The notes below the pieces were generated by a model. That model did not search any database and was not told where the DNA came from. It worked only from the letters and a program-made list of their open reading frames with translations. A stretch of 64,000 nt of DNA from Phlebotomus papatasi (Eukaryota; Arthropoda; Insecta; Diptera; Psychodidae). The stretch lies in the NCBI RefSeq assembly GCF_024763615.1, contig NC_077223.1, positions 94,302,627 to 94,366,626 on the forward strand. The letters are read 5' to 3'. The position numbers were made by a program, and so were the translations under genes. Positions 34,913-47,358 of this stretch are shown piece after piece. Positions within the stretch are counted from its first letter, which is position 1. Each line of letters starts with the position of its first letter.

Positions 34913-35300
34913 ATGTATACTATCGCAATATATACATTGCAATGAAAAAAAAACACAAGTACTCTATCAACTTACATTTAAAATAAACTACCGTGATCTT
35001 TCCATAAATTTTCGTGTGCTGTGTTTGTAGATAGAAAAAGAATGGTGAAAAGAAGGCAGGAAAAAGGGCGAGAGACTGAGTGAAAAATCGCCATTTCGCG
35101 AATGAATGTTAAATGGAATTATATGTCTCTTCTATGTATAACAAAGTCTTAGCTGTAAATTTTATGCTGAAAATATCACAGAAAAAAATCTCTCACCTTT
35201 TAGATTAAAATGTAAAAAAGATTTGTTGCATTAGGATCTATTCTTTTATTTACTGTCCATCGTTTCGTGTGAGGAAGAGTTGGAAATTCAGAGTTAACTT
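34913..35300 (+). other. Syb: Probable 3' UTR of synaptobrevin
   Basis: AT-rich, non-repetitive sequence after the stop. The first canonical AATAAA is at 34982-34987. Further candidates lie downstream, and unique-looking AT-rich DNA reappears at 38340-39260 with several AATAAA, so a long alternative 3' UTR is possible but not shown. Confidence 0.45.
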
Positions 35301-35924
35301 TTAGATGCAGACTAAGATGATGATAAATGTTTCTTGGATTTTTTTCAACCCCAATAATTCTGCGAAATTAACCATTAACAGAAAATATGAAATAATTTAT
35401 GTGTTTCCAGGCATACTTAAAATTATATTGTATTGAGGTATTAAATTTATAATAAATTGCATTTAATTGAGAGGGTTTCCTGAAAATATAAAAAAACGCG
35501 TCTCAGTTGGATCATAACGTAATACAATTAAACTCCAAATATTGCTCAATTAGAGAAATTGATGCTTGCTTTATGGGAAAAAATTATAGTATGAATTTTA
35601 TGGGTTATTATGGACAGCATTTTCAATCACCTTAATAACGTTTCCCAGAATAAAACTCAACAATACTGAGTAATTTGGAGACCAAATTACTCAGTGCTTA
35701 GGATGAATCACAGAGGTAAATTTAACCCCTGTCTGGGTTTAAAATTAGTGTTAATTTAATCCACATGCAAGTAGAAACTCAAGGGCCAAATTATGAATGA
35801 AAAATTACTTGAAAACAAATATTTTTGGAAATAGTTTTACTAAATTCCAAAATCAATAATTTTGTTATTTCATTTGGAATTAAAATGGAATCGTCCTTTA
35901 AAAGAATTTTTTAGATTTTCGGCA

Positions 35925-36564
35925 GAAATTCTAACGAAAATCTGCAGATTCTCGGCAGAATTTCTGCATTGGAAATATGCATAGTCTCCATTGTCTCAAC
36001 AAAAATATTGTTGATTTATCCAGAAACTGTAGAAGTTACAAAGAAAATGGTATGTTCTGCTTAACAAGCATTACCGATTAAACATTTTAGATAACTAAAA
36101 AGTTGCGAGAAAAAATACTAATTTCTTAAAAATCGCCCATGGTATGATACAAAAACACGAAATTTAGGTCGACACTCTGCTTGAAGTTTTCACTTCACTA
36201 TTCTCTCCTTGTAACACGGCGTCGCAGAATTCTTTATTTTATATAAACACTGTGAAATCACCAAGAATAATTCTATTGAATTCCGCAAACTTCAGTGAAA
36301 AATATTCCATCTTTTCAGACACAGCTGTCTGGAAAGTCTGGAATGTAGAAAAAAATCTACCGAAAATCGACAAAATATCTACAGAAATTCGTCAGAATGT
36401 CCACTAGGATTCGTCAGAAAATCTGCAAAAATTTCTGACGAATTTTGTCCCAAGCCCAAATAAAATTCGTAGGAATATCTACAGATTTCTCGGCAGATTT
36501 TCGGCAGAGATGTAGATATATTCTGTAAAAAACTTAAAGAGATCTGACGAAATTTTTTGACGGG
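35925..36564. mobile_element. TIR element with CCCGTCAAAT ends, copy 2 (left end lost)
   Basis: Colinear with 33872-34483 in the same orientation over about 600 bp (for example ATCTGCAGATTCTCGGCAGA, ACACGGCGTCGCAGAATTC). It ends TTTTTTGACGGG. No CCCGTCAAAT end was found on the left. Confidence 0.75.
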
Positions 36565-36639
36565 ATTTGAGGAACTTGTCTATATAAGTTTTGTTTGCGT
36601 ATTTTTTTTTTTAGTTTGTTCAGCCCATTATTGTCCCTA

Positions 36640-37510
36640 TACCCAACGGCCGCGACGATTCCGCTGGATTTCCAACTGTCTTTTCTACCATGTCCGCGGA
36701 TTTTACCGCTAAAAATCCGCGTGGAGTTCTCTGGTTTTAACTGCTAAAAACCCGCGTAGGCTTCCGAGATAGAATTTCACGCTAAATTTCCTCTTAGTTT
36801 TCCATATGGACGTTTGCGGAACTGTGTATAGAACTGTTTAATAAAAAAATGTCCGCGAGTTTCCATGGACTTTCCTCTGATGAATATTTCCACGTCTTTT
36901 CCTATGGATTATTAGCGGTATAATCGGCAGTCAGCCCTTTAAAAATTCGGAAAAATCCTCTTTATTTCCACGAAATTCTCCGCGGAGTCTTCCATGCAAC
37001 GGCTTCGGAAGCTTCCATGTTTTAATATTACGGAATTCCACGACTTTTCCTGTGGATTTTTTTTTAATATTTTATCTTCAAAATAATTCCTAAAATTGAT
37101 TAAAAATGGCGTGGAATTTTCATAGAGAATTTCCACAAAAATAAAAAAACATCCACAAATAAATGGACTTGGAGAGTATTCATCTATCAGACAAACACTC
37201 ACTTTGTTCTACTTTTCAGTGGAAAATATTGCTATCATATCGTATATTTGAGTATGTTTAGCTTGCAAGTACTCGGGATTACTTCCATGGAGTCTTGGCC
37301 GGAGATATATCAGAAAATACACTCGGAATATTCAATGGAAATTTTGTTTCAATTTCCAAGGAATGCTCTCAATTGCAAGAAAATACTTCGGAATTTTTTT
37401 CAAGGAAATCCACGCGAAAAAAGTTGATAACTCCGCAGAATGCCAAGCAGAATATTAGTGTTTATTTTCCCGGAAGTTCACGCGGAAAAATAGGAGATAA
37501 ATTCCACGGA
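36640..37510. repeat. Phased TTTCC...GGAAA motif region
   Basis: Dense recurrence, on both strands, of words like TTTCCATGGA, TTCCACG, CCGCGGA and GGAAATTC at short spacing over about 870 bp, with a smaller similar block at 24090-24290. Open frames here (for example 37295-37600) arise from this composition and have no recognisable domain. Confidence 0.45.
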
Positions 37511-37652
37511 TTTTTCTGTTACTGTGAAACTTTGCGGCTGATTGGCTACAGGGGTAGTTATACTCGTTGTTACGTATTTCCTTTCCACTTTGTACGGTAA
37601 AATCCAGAAAACAAGAAATCAGAGTACTCATTCACACATTGAGTTTGAGGGA

Positions 37653-38043
37653 CACTGAGGAAAAAAAGAGGGTGCGATTAACATTTTTCCCTCAGAAATT
37701 TAACACTTTCTAGGTGTAAAAATATATCATCATTTTTTAATGTTAATTTTACACCTTATTAAGGGTAAAATTAACATGAAAAAGAGTACCTTTAACCCCT
37801 AATACACCTAAAAGGGTAATATTTACACCGATTTTGAATCAAAACTCCAGGGTAAAATTAACATTTCGGGAATTTGTTAATTTTACACCTTATTAAGGGT
37901 AAAATTAACATGAAAGAGGGTACCTTTAACCCCTAATACACATAAAAGGGTAATATTTACACCGATTTTGAATCAATACTGCAGGGTAAAATTAGCATTT
38001 CGGGAATATTATTTTAACTTTTTCGGATTTTTCTCACTCAGTG
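37653..38043. mobile_element. MITE with CACTGAG termini, copy 3, with internal duplication
   Basis: Starts CACTGAGGAAAAAAAGAGGG and ends CTCACTCAGTG. A segment of about 130 bp (GTTAATTTTACACCTTATTA ... GGGTAAAATTA) occurs twice in tandem at about 37740-37871 and 37875-38003, so this copy is longer than the 252-bp form. Confidence 0.82.
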
Positions 38044-39665
38044 GACGTACTTTTCTTCACATAACCTCTAAAAAATACATTTTGAATTCAACCGTCGCGT
38101 CGTTCGAATTTGATGAGTTAAAATTTCAAGATTTTGATAGAACCCATTTAGGAAAGCTTCAAATCTGAAGGCGACTTTGTAGAGCGTACGACCTATTCGA
38201 CATATGGCAGCCCAGTCGACGGCCATAACTCAGCAATCCTAATTCTTTATTCCTTTGACACGCCCAAACCCTACCATACCCAGGCGGATGCTAAAGGTTG
38301 TTATATGGTGCTCTTGTTGCTCATGGCAATTAAAACTAGTAATTCGGTGAGTGAGCATCAGTCACCGTGGACAGCTTACGTTCCTCATTTTCCTTTTGGA
38401 AGTTATTTTATTACTTAATTTAAAATAATCTGTCTGACATCAATGTAATTTCCAACTCTTCCTCCCTTTTCCATACAGATTAAAATGCATACCTTTTGTT
38501 TAAAATGTTTTTTTTTTTGTTAGCGAGAAAATGTAGATGGTAGTTTTGTATCCTCTCATTTGGTAATTAAATATCCTTCCAGTGACTATGTATACAATAT
38601 TGTGATTGTTATTCAATTGAGAGATACAGAGAAGAGAGTGTATAGAGTTTGTGAACAACAAGGCTAACAATGTAAAGTTAATGAATTTTTAACCCTCAAC
38701 AGTATCACTTTTGCCATCATCCTCAAACACCAACGCAAACGCACCCATTGATTCAGCACCAAACAACGCGGGAAATTAATGAACAAAACAAAATAAAAAA
38801 AAGAAATAAAGCAGAGAAGGGATATGAGAGGTTGACGATTTAACGTGAATGGAAAATAAAGCACACGAGGATTTAACTATGGCGGAAAAAGTCAGTAAAT
38901 AACAATGTGTCAAGCAGAATTTGAAACTAATTTACGAGAGAAAGAAATTCAGAACAAAGTAATAAAGCTATATTTTGCCTTTTCTTAACATTGACATATG
39001 AAAAATATGTTAGATGGTTTTACTGTAATGTTTTTTTTTTCTTGGAAAAGATTGTTTTTTTTTTGGGAGTGGGAGGCTCTGAAAATGTATTATAAAATAA
39101 TATTCCTAATTACAGTTTCTCGTTTAGGATTAATGTATAGAGTTTTCTCTCACGGAAGTGTAAAGTGAACAGTTGAGCATGAAGAGAGAAAAGAATAAAT
39201 TATATAACATAATATTGATAAATATATGGAGAAAAAACTTAAGCAAATAATAATTTATTGATCAAATAATTCATTACGATGAGTGTGATAGCCAAGGGGT
39301 AACTCATTTTACGGAGGAATGACATTTGTTGTTTTCTGTTTCTAGAAATCTGGGAAGTATGATGTTTTCTACTACGTTTTTTATATGAGTATACTAGTTC
39401 CATACTAAGTATACATAGAAAAAAATATTTCGTGAAAGTGTTCGTAAATGTTTGTGAATTCCTACTGGGGACTTACAAATTGCTCGTAAAAGTATGTATT
39501 TCTTTCACAAACATGGTTCGTAAGATGATCACTTGACGAACAATTTTGTCTTTTTATAAACATTTCGTAAATTTTTGCCAAACAAAGATGTATGAGCAAA
39601 AAGTACTGGTCAAACTTTTACGAACTTGGTTGTGATTTATACGATTTACGAACATTTCATAGGTC

Positions 39666-39922
39666 CATGAGAAAAAAAGGAGGGTGCGATTAACTTTCTT
39701 TCCTCATAACTTTAACACTTTTTAGGCGTTAAAATATATCAACATTTTTTAATGTTAATTTTACACCAATTTAAGTGTAAAATTAACATGAAAAAGGGTC
39801 ACTTTAACCCCTAATACACCTAAAAATGGTAATATTTACACCGATTTTGGATCAATACTGCAGGGTAAAATTAACATTTCCAGAATGTCATTTTAACTTT
39901 TTCGGATTTCTCTCACTCAGTG
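39666..39922. mobile_element. MITE with CACTGAG-type termini, copy 4
   Basis: Left end CATGAGAAAAAAAGGAGGGT, right end CGGATTTCTCTCACTCAGTG. The interior is as in copy 1. Confidence 0.8.
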
Positions 39923-39929
39923 ATCGACT

Positions 39930-42240
39930 CTCTAAGTATCGTTAGATCCAAATGACGAAAAGAAATATTGTCGGCTCTTCATGCATTAGTCGGCTCGTTA
40001 TTATGACACTTTGGGGCAGTGAAACATAATCTAACTAGTCGCTTGTTTTGATTTTGTAATCGGAGTTATTTCAGTGATTTTATCGCTTTTAAGTTAAAAA
40101 AATATATCTAGAAATGATTGTTTTGAAAGAAGATGCAAAAATTGTGGAATGAAAACAAACTAGAGCTTCCGGAACTTCTCCGTCAACTTCCAGGACAGTG
40201 CCTCATCCTCAAATGCTGCAGCTTCGATCACCTAGTATGGTAGCTGCTTCTGATGAACCTTTCTTGGTTGGTACAAAGATATTTTTGTGATTGATTGAAC
40301 ATATTCAACAGAATATAAATTTGACCAAGATTATTGCATGCTATTCCAATTTTACTTCATGAAATTTTACGAGAACTTCTTATTAAGAACAAAATTTAAT
40401 ACAGATAAATTAAAAATAAAAAAGGCATTTCCTTAATTACAAAAATGTAAAATGCTTATTAAATTTCACTTCGAGTGTACAAATCGATAGCTCCTGAGGT
40501 GTTGATAAATTAGTGACCAGAATTATCGACACTAGCAGCGCAAAATGCAAGTTATCATCTCAATTACTCATAATCGACACTCGGTATTACCGATGCATCA
40601 CCACGAGAAAATTATTATTTGACCCCAGGAAACATTTTCGTGTTTCTTGGATGTGCCAAACCGCTAATCAAAAACCTGCAGTTCTTGGGCATATCATGTT
40701 ATCTAGTAACTTTATTAAAGAGACGTTTTCGTATTCATAGGAAGATATTTCCTTTTTTCAGAAGCGTTTCTGCACTATTAGAAATTGATTTTTATTGTAT
40801 TTATTTTCTCATTGCTATCAACAAATACTAAGGAATAACTCACTTTACCGTGCGGCCATTGCCGTCTTAGTGTTAGTGAACCTTTAGGGCAAAACAATTG
40901 AAAATCTCTTCTTGGGTTGTATGTTTCAAATGTTTTCGAGTTTACATATGTAGCAAGAATGGCTACACACAGAAAAATTTTGACTCTAAATTTAAGAAAA
41001 TATAAGATCCTGGGAACTTAAATTGGACGTGAATCCCCGAGGCGTTTAAGTTTAGAAGCTCTGAGCGAAAGAAATGAGCTAGAATCCCTAGCTCTTTCAA
41101 GTTAAGAGATCGGGAACTTAACTTCAGCATTAGCTGGAAAATGAAAAATGTCTACAGATTTGCAAATTGCAACTAAAACTAAATGATCAAGGATTTAGAA
41201 TTAGGGCATTGGCATTCATTGGATGGGATTTGAAATTAAATTCCTGGGTGTTTCTGTTTAAGAATTTTCCATTTTTCTGTGTGTATGGGTTTACAACAGA
41301 ACGTACTGGAGCACTCTTCATCACTAGCCTTCTGGAAGTGAGCCCTATTGTCCCATTCCTAGAGAGTCACGAATTCGGAGTATTCCTCGCTACACCTGGT
41401 GAAGACCGACTGAGGAGCTAATTCGATTGTGCCTTCAGAATAACTCGTTGATTACTAACAATCCCATTTAGCTGAACTCTAGCGATATAATAATTTGAGA
41501 TTATCCGCCGTTATTACACCCCTCAGAACCCTAAGAACCACCACCACCTCAACTGAGCAGTGATTAGTACTGTTGGCTTAGAAGAATCTTCGTCAGTACG
41601 GGCTTTCTAAGTTTTACAGGTTAATTCCGGATTACAAAACCGTTGCACATCTGTAAAAGTATTTCTGTGTTTCTAAAAACATTTACGAGTTTCTGAGAAA
41701 CAATGTTAGGTATGTTTCCAGAAACCTTTTTTGTTGAGTTCCCCGGAGTTCACGGGGAAATGAAGTCATTCTTAGAAGAACAAAATCACTCTTTCCCAAG
41801 TTTTCCGGTTGGTCTCTGCGGTCTCGGTCTCAGCGGTCAAATCCATAGAGAACTTCCAGAGTTAGCTGAGATTTTTTAATCTCATGAAAACCCAGAGTTC
41901 CAAATAAACCACTTCTGTCCAAAGGGTTCAAAGGCTCCGACAGCACGAAAGAAGTATTTTACACCGCGGAGAAGGTGTTTCCGGGCCGTCTGCAAAAGAC
42001 TTAGAAGATTCTTTCAAGCGGGACATACGACATTGTAACATCTCAATACGATTAACAATAATAAGGCTTAAAGGGAAAGACAAAGAGGGTCAAAATTGGG
42101 GATAGAAAAAATCTCCTCTAGCTATTTCGTGAAAACATAACTTTATAATATCTTAGTCGTAGAATTTTTTTTGACTCACCGTTGATCTAATCATCCTTAT
42201 AGAGTTAAGAAACACTTCCTTGTAAAAACACTTTAGAAAC
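39930..42240. other. Intergenic: no gene seen
   Basis: AT-rich DNA with short frames only (for example 41167-41421), none with a recognisable domain. Stretches around 41600-41730 and 42460-42500 repeat words like GTTTCTAGAAAC and ACGTTTCTAAAA. Confidence 0.4.
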
Positions 42241-42452
42241 CGGTGGCAGCCATAATCCCGAAAGCCAAAATCCCGAATTTTTAAAATTCTGAAAGGGATG
42301 AAATTATATGGAGGAAAATGTTTAGAATAATTTTCCAAGACACAGAAGATTTCCCTTTGCCTCCAGCAAACGCGAGTGAAATCGCGGGAGTAGCTATGAC
42401 ACTTTTAAGAATTCGGGATTTTGGCTTTCGGGATTTTGTCCGGGACCCTTAG
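42241..42452. mobile_element. CCCGAAAGCCAAAATCCCGA repeat, uninterrupted copy
   Basis: A 212-bp copy. AATCCCGAAAGCCAAAATCC near the left is inverted near the right (GGATTTTGGCTTTCGGGATT). It serves as the empty-site reference for the insertion at 18399-19296. Confidence 0.8.
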
Positions 42453-42879
42453 AAACATATCTACGTTTCTAAAAATATAGGCTTTTCTGTAGAAACGTTT
42501 CTTTGATGTCATTCCGATGTCATGATTTTCTCCGGTTTTCTTGGTTTAATATGAAATGCGGAGATTAAAGCTTTTAGATTTTTATTTGAGTCAAGAATTG
42601 TGAGCTACACATTTCTCGCAAATTACGAACTACTACTACGATGCGTTCTAGCGAACTACGCATTGTTTCGCCATTTTGTCATCTTTTTTTGTAAAAAACA
42701 ATTGAGCTACATTCGAACAATAATTGACGTTGTGTAGGACTCTAAAAGTCAGGGAGAAGACCTCCCTCCGGTGCACTGCAGCGCCGAAAGCTTTGGCAAA
42801 GAATCTTGTGTTTGGTCTTGTCCCTAAAAAGAGAACCACCACTGAAGTACCCAGAAGGAGGTTTTCTCTCTAAATGGCC

Positions 42880-43045
42880 TATTCCCAATGCAAATGTAAC
42901 AATGATATTGTACAAATAATATACAGCCTGCGAAAGAACATTTCCATCGTTTAGTCCTGGAGGCTGGAATCAACGCTAAGACGGCGATGGACGCATGGGA
43001 AGGGTGCAAAATGAGATGAAAATAAATTTAATTGAGTTGAAAAAA
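42880..43045 (+). mobile_element. 3' end of a non-LTR retrotransposon, copy 1
   Basis: Shares with 51900-52062 the phrase AACGCT(A/G)AGACGGCG(A/G)(T/C)GGACGCATGG, with similar text before it (ATACAGCC...GAA..CATTTCC) and an A-rich AATAAATT tail. Only the 3' untranslated end is recognisable. Confidence 0.6.
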
Positions 43046-43247
43046 AATGAATTTTAGAGTTATGTACTTGAAATATGTATGAAAATATAAAACATCAAAA
43101 TTTTCATGAGTCTTGGTCGTTTGACCGCCAAATGTTTTAAGTTTCTATAATGAGTTACCCCTTGGAAGGCGCTATTCAAGGATATCGATTTAACTGGGAT
43201 GGAAAATGTAACTTCTCCGAAGTTTGTTTGGTTGTTCTGGTTGAAGG

Positions 43248-44481
43248 ATGGATAAGCTAAAAATAGCTACTGAGAAGGATCTGAAGGAGGCAGCAGCCAT
43301 TGAGAGGCGTCGAATGAGAGAGGAAGACCGCAAAAAGAGGATTTTTGATCCAAAAGCACGAACCATTGGAGTAGATTCTGATGCTCTTCGTGGGCAGATT
43401 GAGGAGAAACGCCAGCTAGAGGCTGAGCAGGAAGAGCTACAGAGAAGATTTGTCGCTGAGGATAGTCGCTGCGCTGAAATTGTGCAGCTACTGGAGGAAG
43501 AGGCTAAGTGTCAGCAGAGGAAGTTTACTGAGGACCTCAATGACTTCCGGAGGCGATTCCAGCGCCGCGAAGATACACGGGAATGGGATCTCAATGATCC
43601 ATGGGGCAAATGGAAGACCCCACCGGCGAGGATTAGTGATACTGATCCGAGATTGAGTGTTTCTGGTGGACAGAGATTCCTCGGAGAGGACTTGGCACTC
43701 AAGCAGCGTCGGCAGATGCAGATGGAGCAACAGAGGGAGTGGCTGCAGCACCAAATGGCCGAAAGGCGGCGCCGGGAAGAGGATCAGCGAAAAGCGGATT
43801 TGGCTATGCAAAAAGCCATTGAGGCTCGTGATAGAGTCGCCATTGATTTGGAAAGGAGTGAACGCAGCAACAGACGCAAATGCCTGGAGGAAGATGCAAA
43901 GATTAACCAGCAACTGGCCAGGGAACGCTACGAAAAGGATCTCAAGACACGTCAGAGGGAATATGAAGACAACTTAGCGGAAATGTGCAATTTTGTGACC
44001 AGTGATATGCTAACTGAGAATCCAGAAACTGCCAAAAGTGCTTTTGGACCAGGCAGAAAGATTCCCTACATGTACCGTGGAATGTCTCCGGAGGAGATTC
44101 GTCTCTATCGACAAAATCAGCTGGAGCAAATAGCTGAGAAGAAGGTGAACTTCCCCATGGAATTTCTCATTTATGTAATATCGTAATCGAATCCTTTCAT
44201 TCCATCCCACCGGAAATGGCATGGTCAACCAGGAACGTGAACGTGGTGAGAGGATGTGGGAGGATCAATGGGAGGGATTGGAGAGGAAATTTGCTAGAAT
44301 GTCAGCAATTGAGGAACGAGCCATAAATCGACGCGAGAGAGCACACAGCACGAAAATTCAGCAGGAAAATCAGACTTTGGCTACAGAACAGAAAATTCAA
44401 TTGGATCACTTGAATGGTGTCGTCTATCGAAATTCACCGACAAATGAGTATTTCTCTCAATTCAATACTACATCTCGCTAG
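43248..44481 (+). CDS. RIBC: RIB43A-like coiled-coil protein (RIBC family), two exons
   Basis: Microtubule inner protein of the doublet protofilament ribbon in motile axonemes. In insects it is expected mainly in sperm and possibly mechanosensory cilia (family knowledge). Exons 43248-44144 (299 codons) and 44233-44481 (82 codons plus TAG) are joined by an 88-bp phase-0 intron with donor GTGAAC and acceptor CAACCAG. Total 381 aa, close to human RIBC2. Features: Glu/Arg/Lys-rich coiled coils throughout, AAAIERRRMREEDRKKRIFD near the N-terminus, ARTIGVD at about 37-43, PARISDTDPRLSVSGGQRF, MLTENPETAKSAFGPGRKIP and the C-terminal YRNSPTNEYFSQFNTTSR. All are family landmarks in the right order. 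Reading through the intron would end after a few residues. A poly(A) signal follows 130 bp downstream. Confidence 0.93.
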
Positions 44482-44610
44482 GAGTCCGGAAACAGCTGAA
44501 ACAGGTAATGATTTTATCAATATTCATTGATTTTATCATATCCTCCCAAGAATTTTACTCCTTGTTCGGATACTGCAATTTCTCATCGAATTAGTATACA
44601 GTTGGGGAAC

Positions 44611-44616
44611 AATAAA
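44611..44616 (+). terminator. Poly(A) signal of the RIBC gene
   Basis: AATAAA 130 bp after the TAG stop, in GGGGAACAATAAAGATTTG. Confidence 0.7.
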
Positions 44617-44876
44617 GATTTGTGAAATTAGTAAACTTTTCGTATTGTTGCTTAATGGGATCCCAAAATGCCAAATCTTCTATGAGATCGTATTTATGAG
44701 GACACATAAAAATGAATAGAAAGAGTTTTGAAGTTTGGAAATGAGACTTCGTGGAATGCTGAAAATAGTAAGTACAATTTTACAATTTATAAAACTGGTT
44801 TTGCTTCGTTTATTTTAAGTGGTATATTTTTCTAAAATCCATTTTTCAACCATAAACTAAAACTAAGTCTTACGGC

Positions 44877-45274
44877 ATTATCACACTTGCACATTAAAAT
44901 TTTAATGTGATTCACATTAATTGTCGCTTGTGAAAGTCCAAATATGTTATTTGTGTCTTTGAGTCACTTAATATTTGGGGTTTTTCTATTTATTGATAAA
45001 GAAGTGGACTTGGCCTGCAAAAATAAGTTTAAATTTACCTAAAGCATAAATATTTTTCACATTAAAAAATTAAAGAGAAAATCGCATTAATTTTTCGCAT
45101 TAATGCTATAAATCAATTTATATCAAATTTTGCGGGCCAAGTCTACCTTTTTATCAACAAATAGATCAAATATTGAATGTAAAATGATTCAAACACACAA
45201 ATTACACATTTGGACTCTCACCAGCGACAATTAATGTGAATCATATTAAAATTTTAATGTGCAAGTGTGATAAT
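44877..45274. mobile_element. Long-TIR element ATTATCACACTTGCACATTA
   Basis: A 398-bp element whose left 65-70 bp (ATTATCACACTTGCACATTA ...) recur inverted at the right end with few mismatches. The centre is AT-rich, and the GGACTTGGCC / GGCCAAGTCTACC words inside are also inverted, so nearly the whole element can fold back. Confidence 0.85.
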
Positions 45275-45603
45275 ACAGTTGTGATAGTATGCTACCATCG
45301 TTAACCGTTTGGGCTCCAAAGGCTTCTACACAAACCGAGGAACTTTTCACATCGTGTACAAAGCATTTAAGGCGGTTTTCCGAATTTAATTTATTAAAAC
45401 TAAATGAATTTACTGCTTAAACTGATAAACTAAAAATTTCTAAAACGAATTCGAATTTATTATCGAAGAAACAGAAGCAAAAGTAATAGGAGCACTGAGT
45501 TTGAGAGCGCTCATGCAAACATTGAAAACTTTGAAGCTCATTTTCTCCACTTTTCATTTGTAAAATTTTATCAAATTAGCGGAAAATGTTATAAACGAGT
45601 AAG

Positions 45604-45808
45604 GCGGTCTTCAGACTAGAGGTTTAGCCCAGTCCCCAAAGGTCTCCAAATCCTGAATAGCGAGCAATTTTATTGCTTTTTGCGAATCTATAGGTCTCTT
45701 AACTTTAATAATCCAATTCTAAGTGAAATTTTTCCAAAAAATCGTGTTTTATAAGAAATTAGAACAGTTAAGCCATATGGCTAAGTCTTAGATCTGAAGC
45801 CCGTATAA
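45604..45808. repeat. Repeat with GTCTTCAGACT...CTTAGATCTGAAGCCC ends, copy 1
   Basis: Matches in reverse complement 59893-60094 (shared: TTAGCCCAGTYCCCRAAGGTCTC-like text, CAAGAAATTRTTT-like text, AAGCCATATGGCTAAGTCTT-like end). No ORF. Confidence 0.6.
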
Positions 45809-45810
45809 TA

Positions 45811-46020
45811 GTGCTATTCCAATGAAAAATCAACATGTTTTTTTTAGCACTTTTCTGCTTTTTTAGCACTTCTCTGCTATTTTCCACAGGCCTTGGCGGC
45901 GTGTTCTAAACCCCCCAAACAGTCGTGACAAGAACCAACACCAAGAAAAGTCGATAATATAGAAGCACTTAAGAACAATAAAGTGCTAAAAAATCATGTT
46001 AATTTTTCACTGGAATAGCA
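45811..46020. mobile_element. TIR element GTGCTATTCCARTGAAAAAT
   Basis: A 210-bp element. The left end GTGCTATTCCAATGAAAAAT is inverted at the right (ATTTTTCACTGGAATAGCAC), with arms of about 38 bp including TTTTTTAGCAC. A partial relative occurs near 32310. Confidence 0.8.
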
Positions 46021-46343
46021 CCTAAGCTTATTTTCTTAAAAGTCCTTTTTTAGTTGAACTTAAGGGGTTACATGGGTCTCAGATAAAAAAAAATCAATTA
46101 TTTTTTTTATTTTATAGTATAACATTTGAAAAATATTTTCTGAAAATTTCAAGTCAATCGGAGTAAAACTCTCGGAGGTAGAGCAGTTTTAGTTATGCAT
46201 TCCGCACGCGCGTGTATATTGTTGTAAAACTTTAAACGCATTTTTCTCAAAACACCGTTTTACAATGCGGTAGTCAAGATTACTCAGAGTCTACTGAACC
46301 GATCTTTTTTAAATTTTGCATACTTGTTTTGAGAAGTATTATA

Positions 46344-46595
46344 TAGGGTAAAGTGGTACAAGTTGGACAGTGGTACAAGTTGGACAATGGTACAATTTGG
46401 ACAGGGCTTTTTGTCTTGATAAATTTAGTACTTCATTTTTATTTGTATATTTTTAATGCTTTAGTTTTATAATTTGGTTCCTTGTGCTTCAAAACAAATT
46501 TTGTACTGTATTTATCAAGAAAAAAGCCATGTCCAACTTGTACCGGCGAATTGTCCAACTTGTAACACTAATTCCAAATTATACATTTTACCCTA
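46344..46595. mobile_element. MITE with TAGGGTAAAGTGGTACAA termini, copy 3
   Basis: Starts TAGGGTAAAGTGGTACAAGT and ends ATACATTTTACCCTA. The word GTACAAGTTGGACA(G/A)TG is repeated near the left end. Confidence 0.85.
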
Positions 46596-47229
46596 GTGTT
46601 TGAACAAAGGATTTGCACTTCCTTTAATCAGAACTATTTTTACAATACAAAATGTGTTGAAAAATAGGGTAAAATTGATACCTTTTACAAAAACTTTTGC
46701 CACAAATCCAAATTTTGTTTTTTTTTTTCAAAAAATTCTTCGTTCATCCAGGAGTCCAACTAATCCTCTAACAGAGTATATTTGGTTTTTTTGATATCAG
46801 ATGAACCTACTGGGAGAAATCCTGCGTACCGCAAGGTCTGTGTTTTGAGGAATGGTTCCGAAAATTATCTACCAACGGTCGAATTTTCAAAATTTTTCAA
46901 TTCTTTTTTTTTTATTCTAAAATTAGTCTTTCATATCCCAAAAGTTGTAATTTCTAAAATATTTTCGACAAAATTAATTATTATCATAAAAAAGGCCCAT
47001 TTTTGACCTGAGAGACCCATGTAACCCCTTAAATGGTTATTTTTCAAAACCCTGAAAAGAGTTCTGATACTGATTTAATGATTTTTTCCGAATTTCGGTA
47101 TAGCAACGAAATATGAAGATTGAAGTTTTAGTTTTGATTTTGTATTTGAATTAAAAATTACGAGCTGCACATTTGCTGCAAATTAGGAACTAGTACAACG
47201 ACTCAAAAAATTATTTAAGCATTTTAAAT

Positions 47230-47358
47230 CAGAGGTGTGCAAGAAACCGTTGAAACCGAATTAACGTCAAAATAAGTTTGTATAGTAGCGTTTTGACCAT
47301 TGACGTACATGTTTCATTTGACGTTAATTCGGTTTCAACGGTTTCTTGCACACCTCTG
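47230..47358. mobile_element. hAT-type MITE with perfect 42-bp TIRs
   Basis: A 129-bp element beginning CAGAGGTGTGCAAGAAACCG. Its first 42 bp are the exact inverse of its last 42. TTTTAAAT (8 bp) lies immediately on both sides (47222-47229, 47359-47366). CAGAGGTG-type ends and an 8-bp duplication are diagnostic of hAT elements. The lack of mismatches suggests a recent insertion. Confidence 0.93.

Noticed and set aside
37295..37600. 101-codon plus-strand ORF
   Set aside because: It lies in the phased TTTCC/GGAAA field and its residues follow that composition; no domain, promoter or poly(A) signal stood out.
43450..43977. Several long frames overlapping the RIBC gene on both strands
   Set aside because: Shadows of the GC-richer coding exon; none has a domain.
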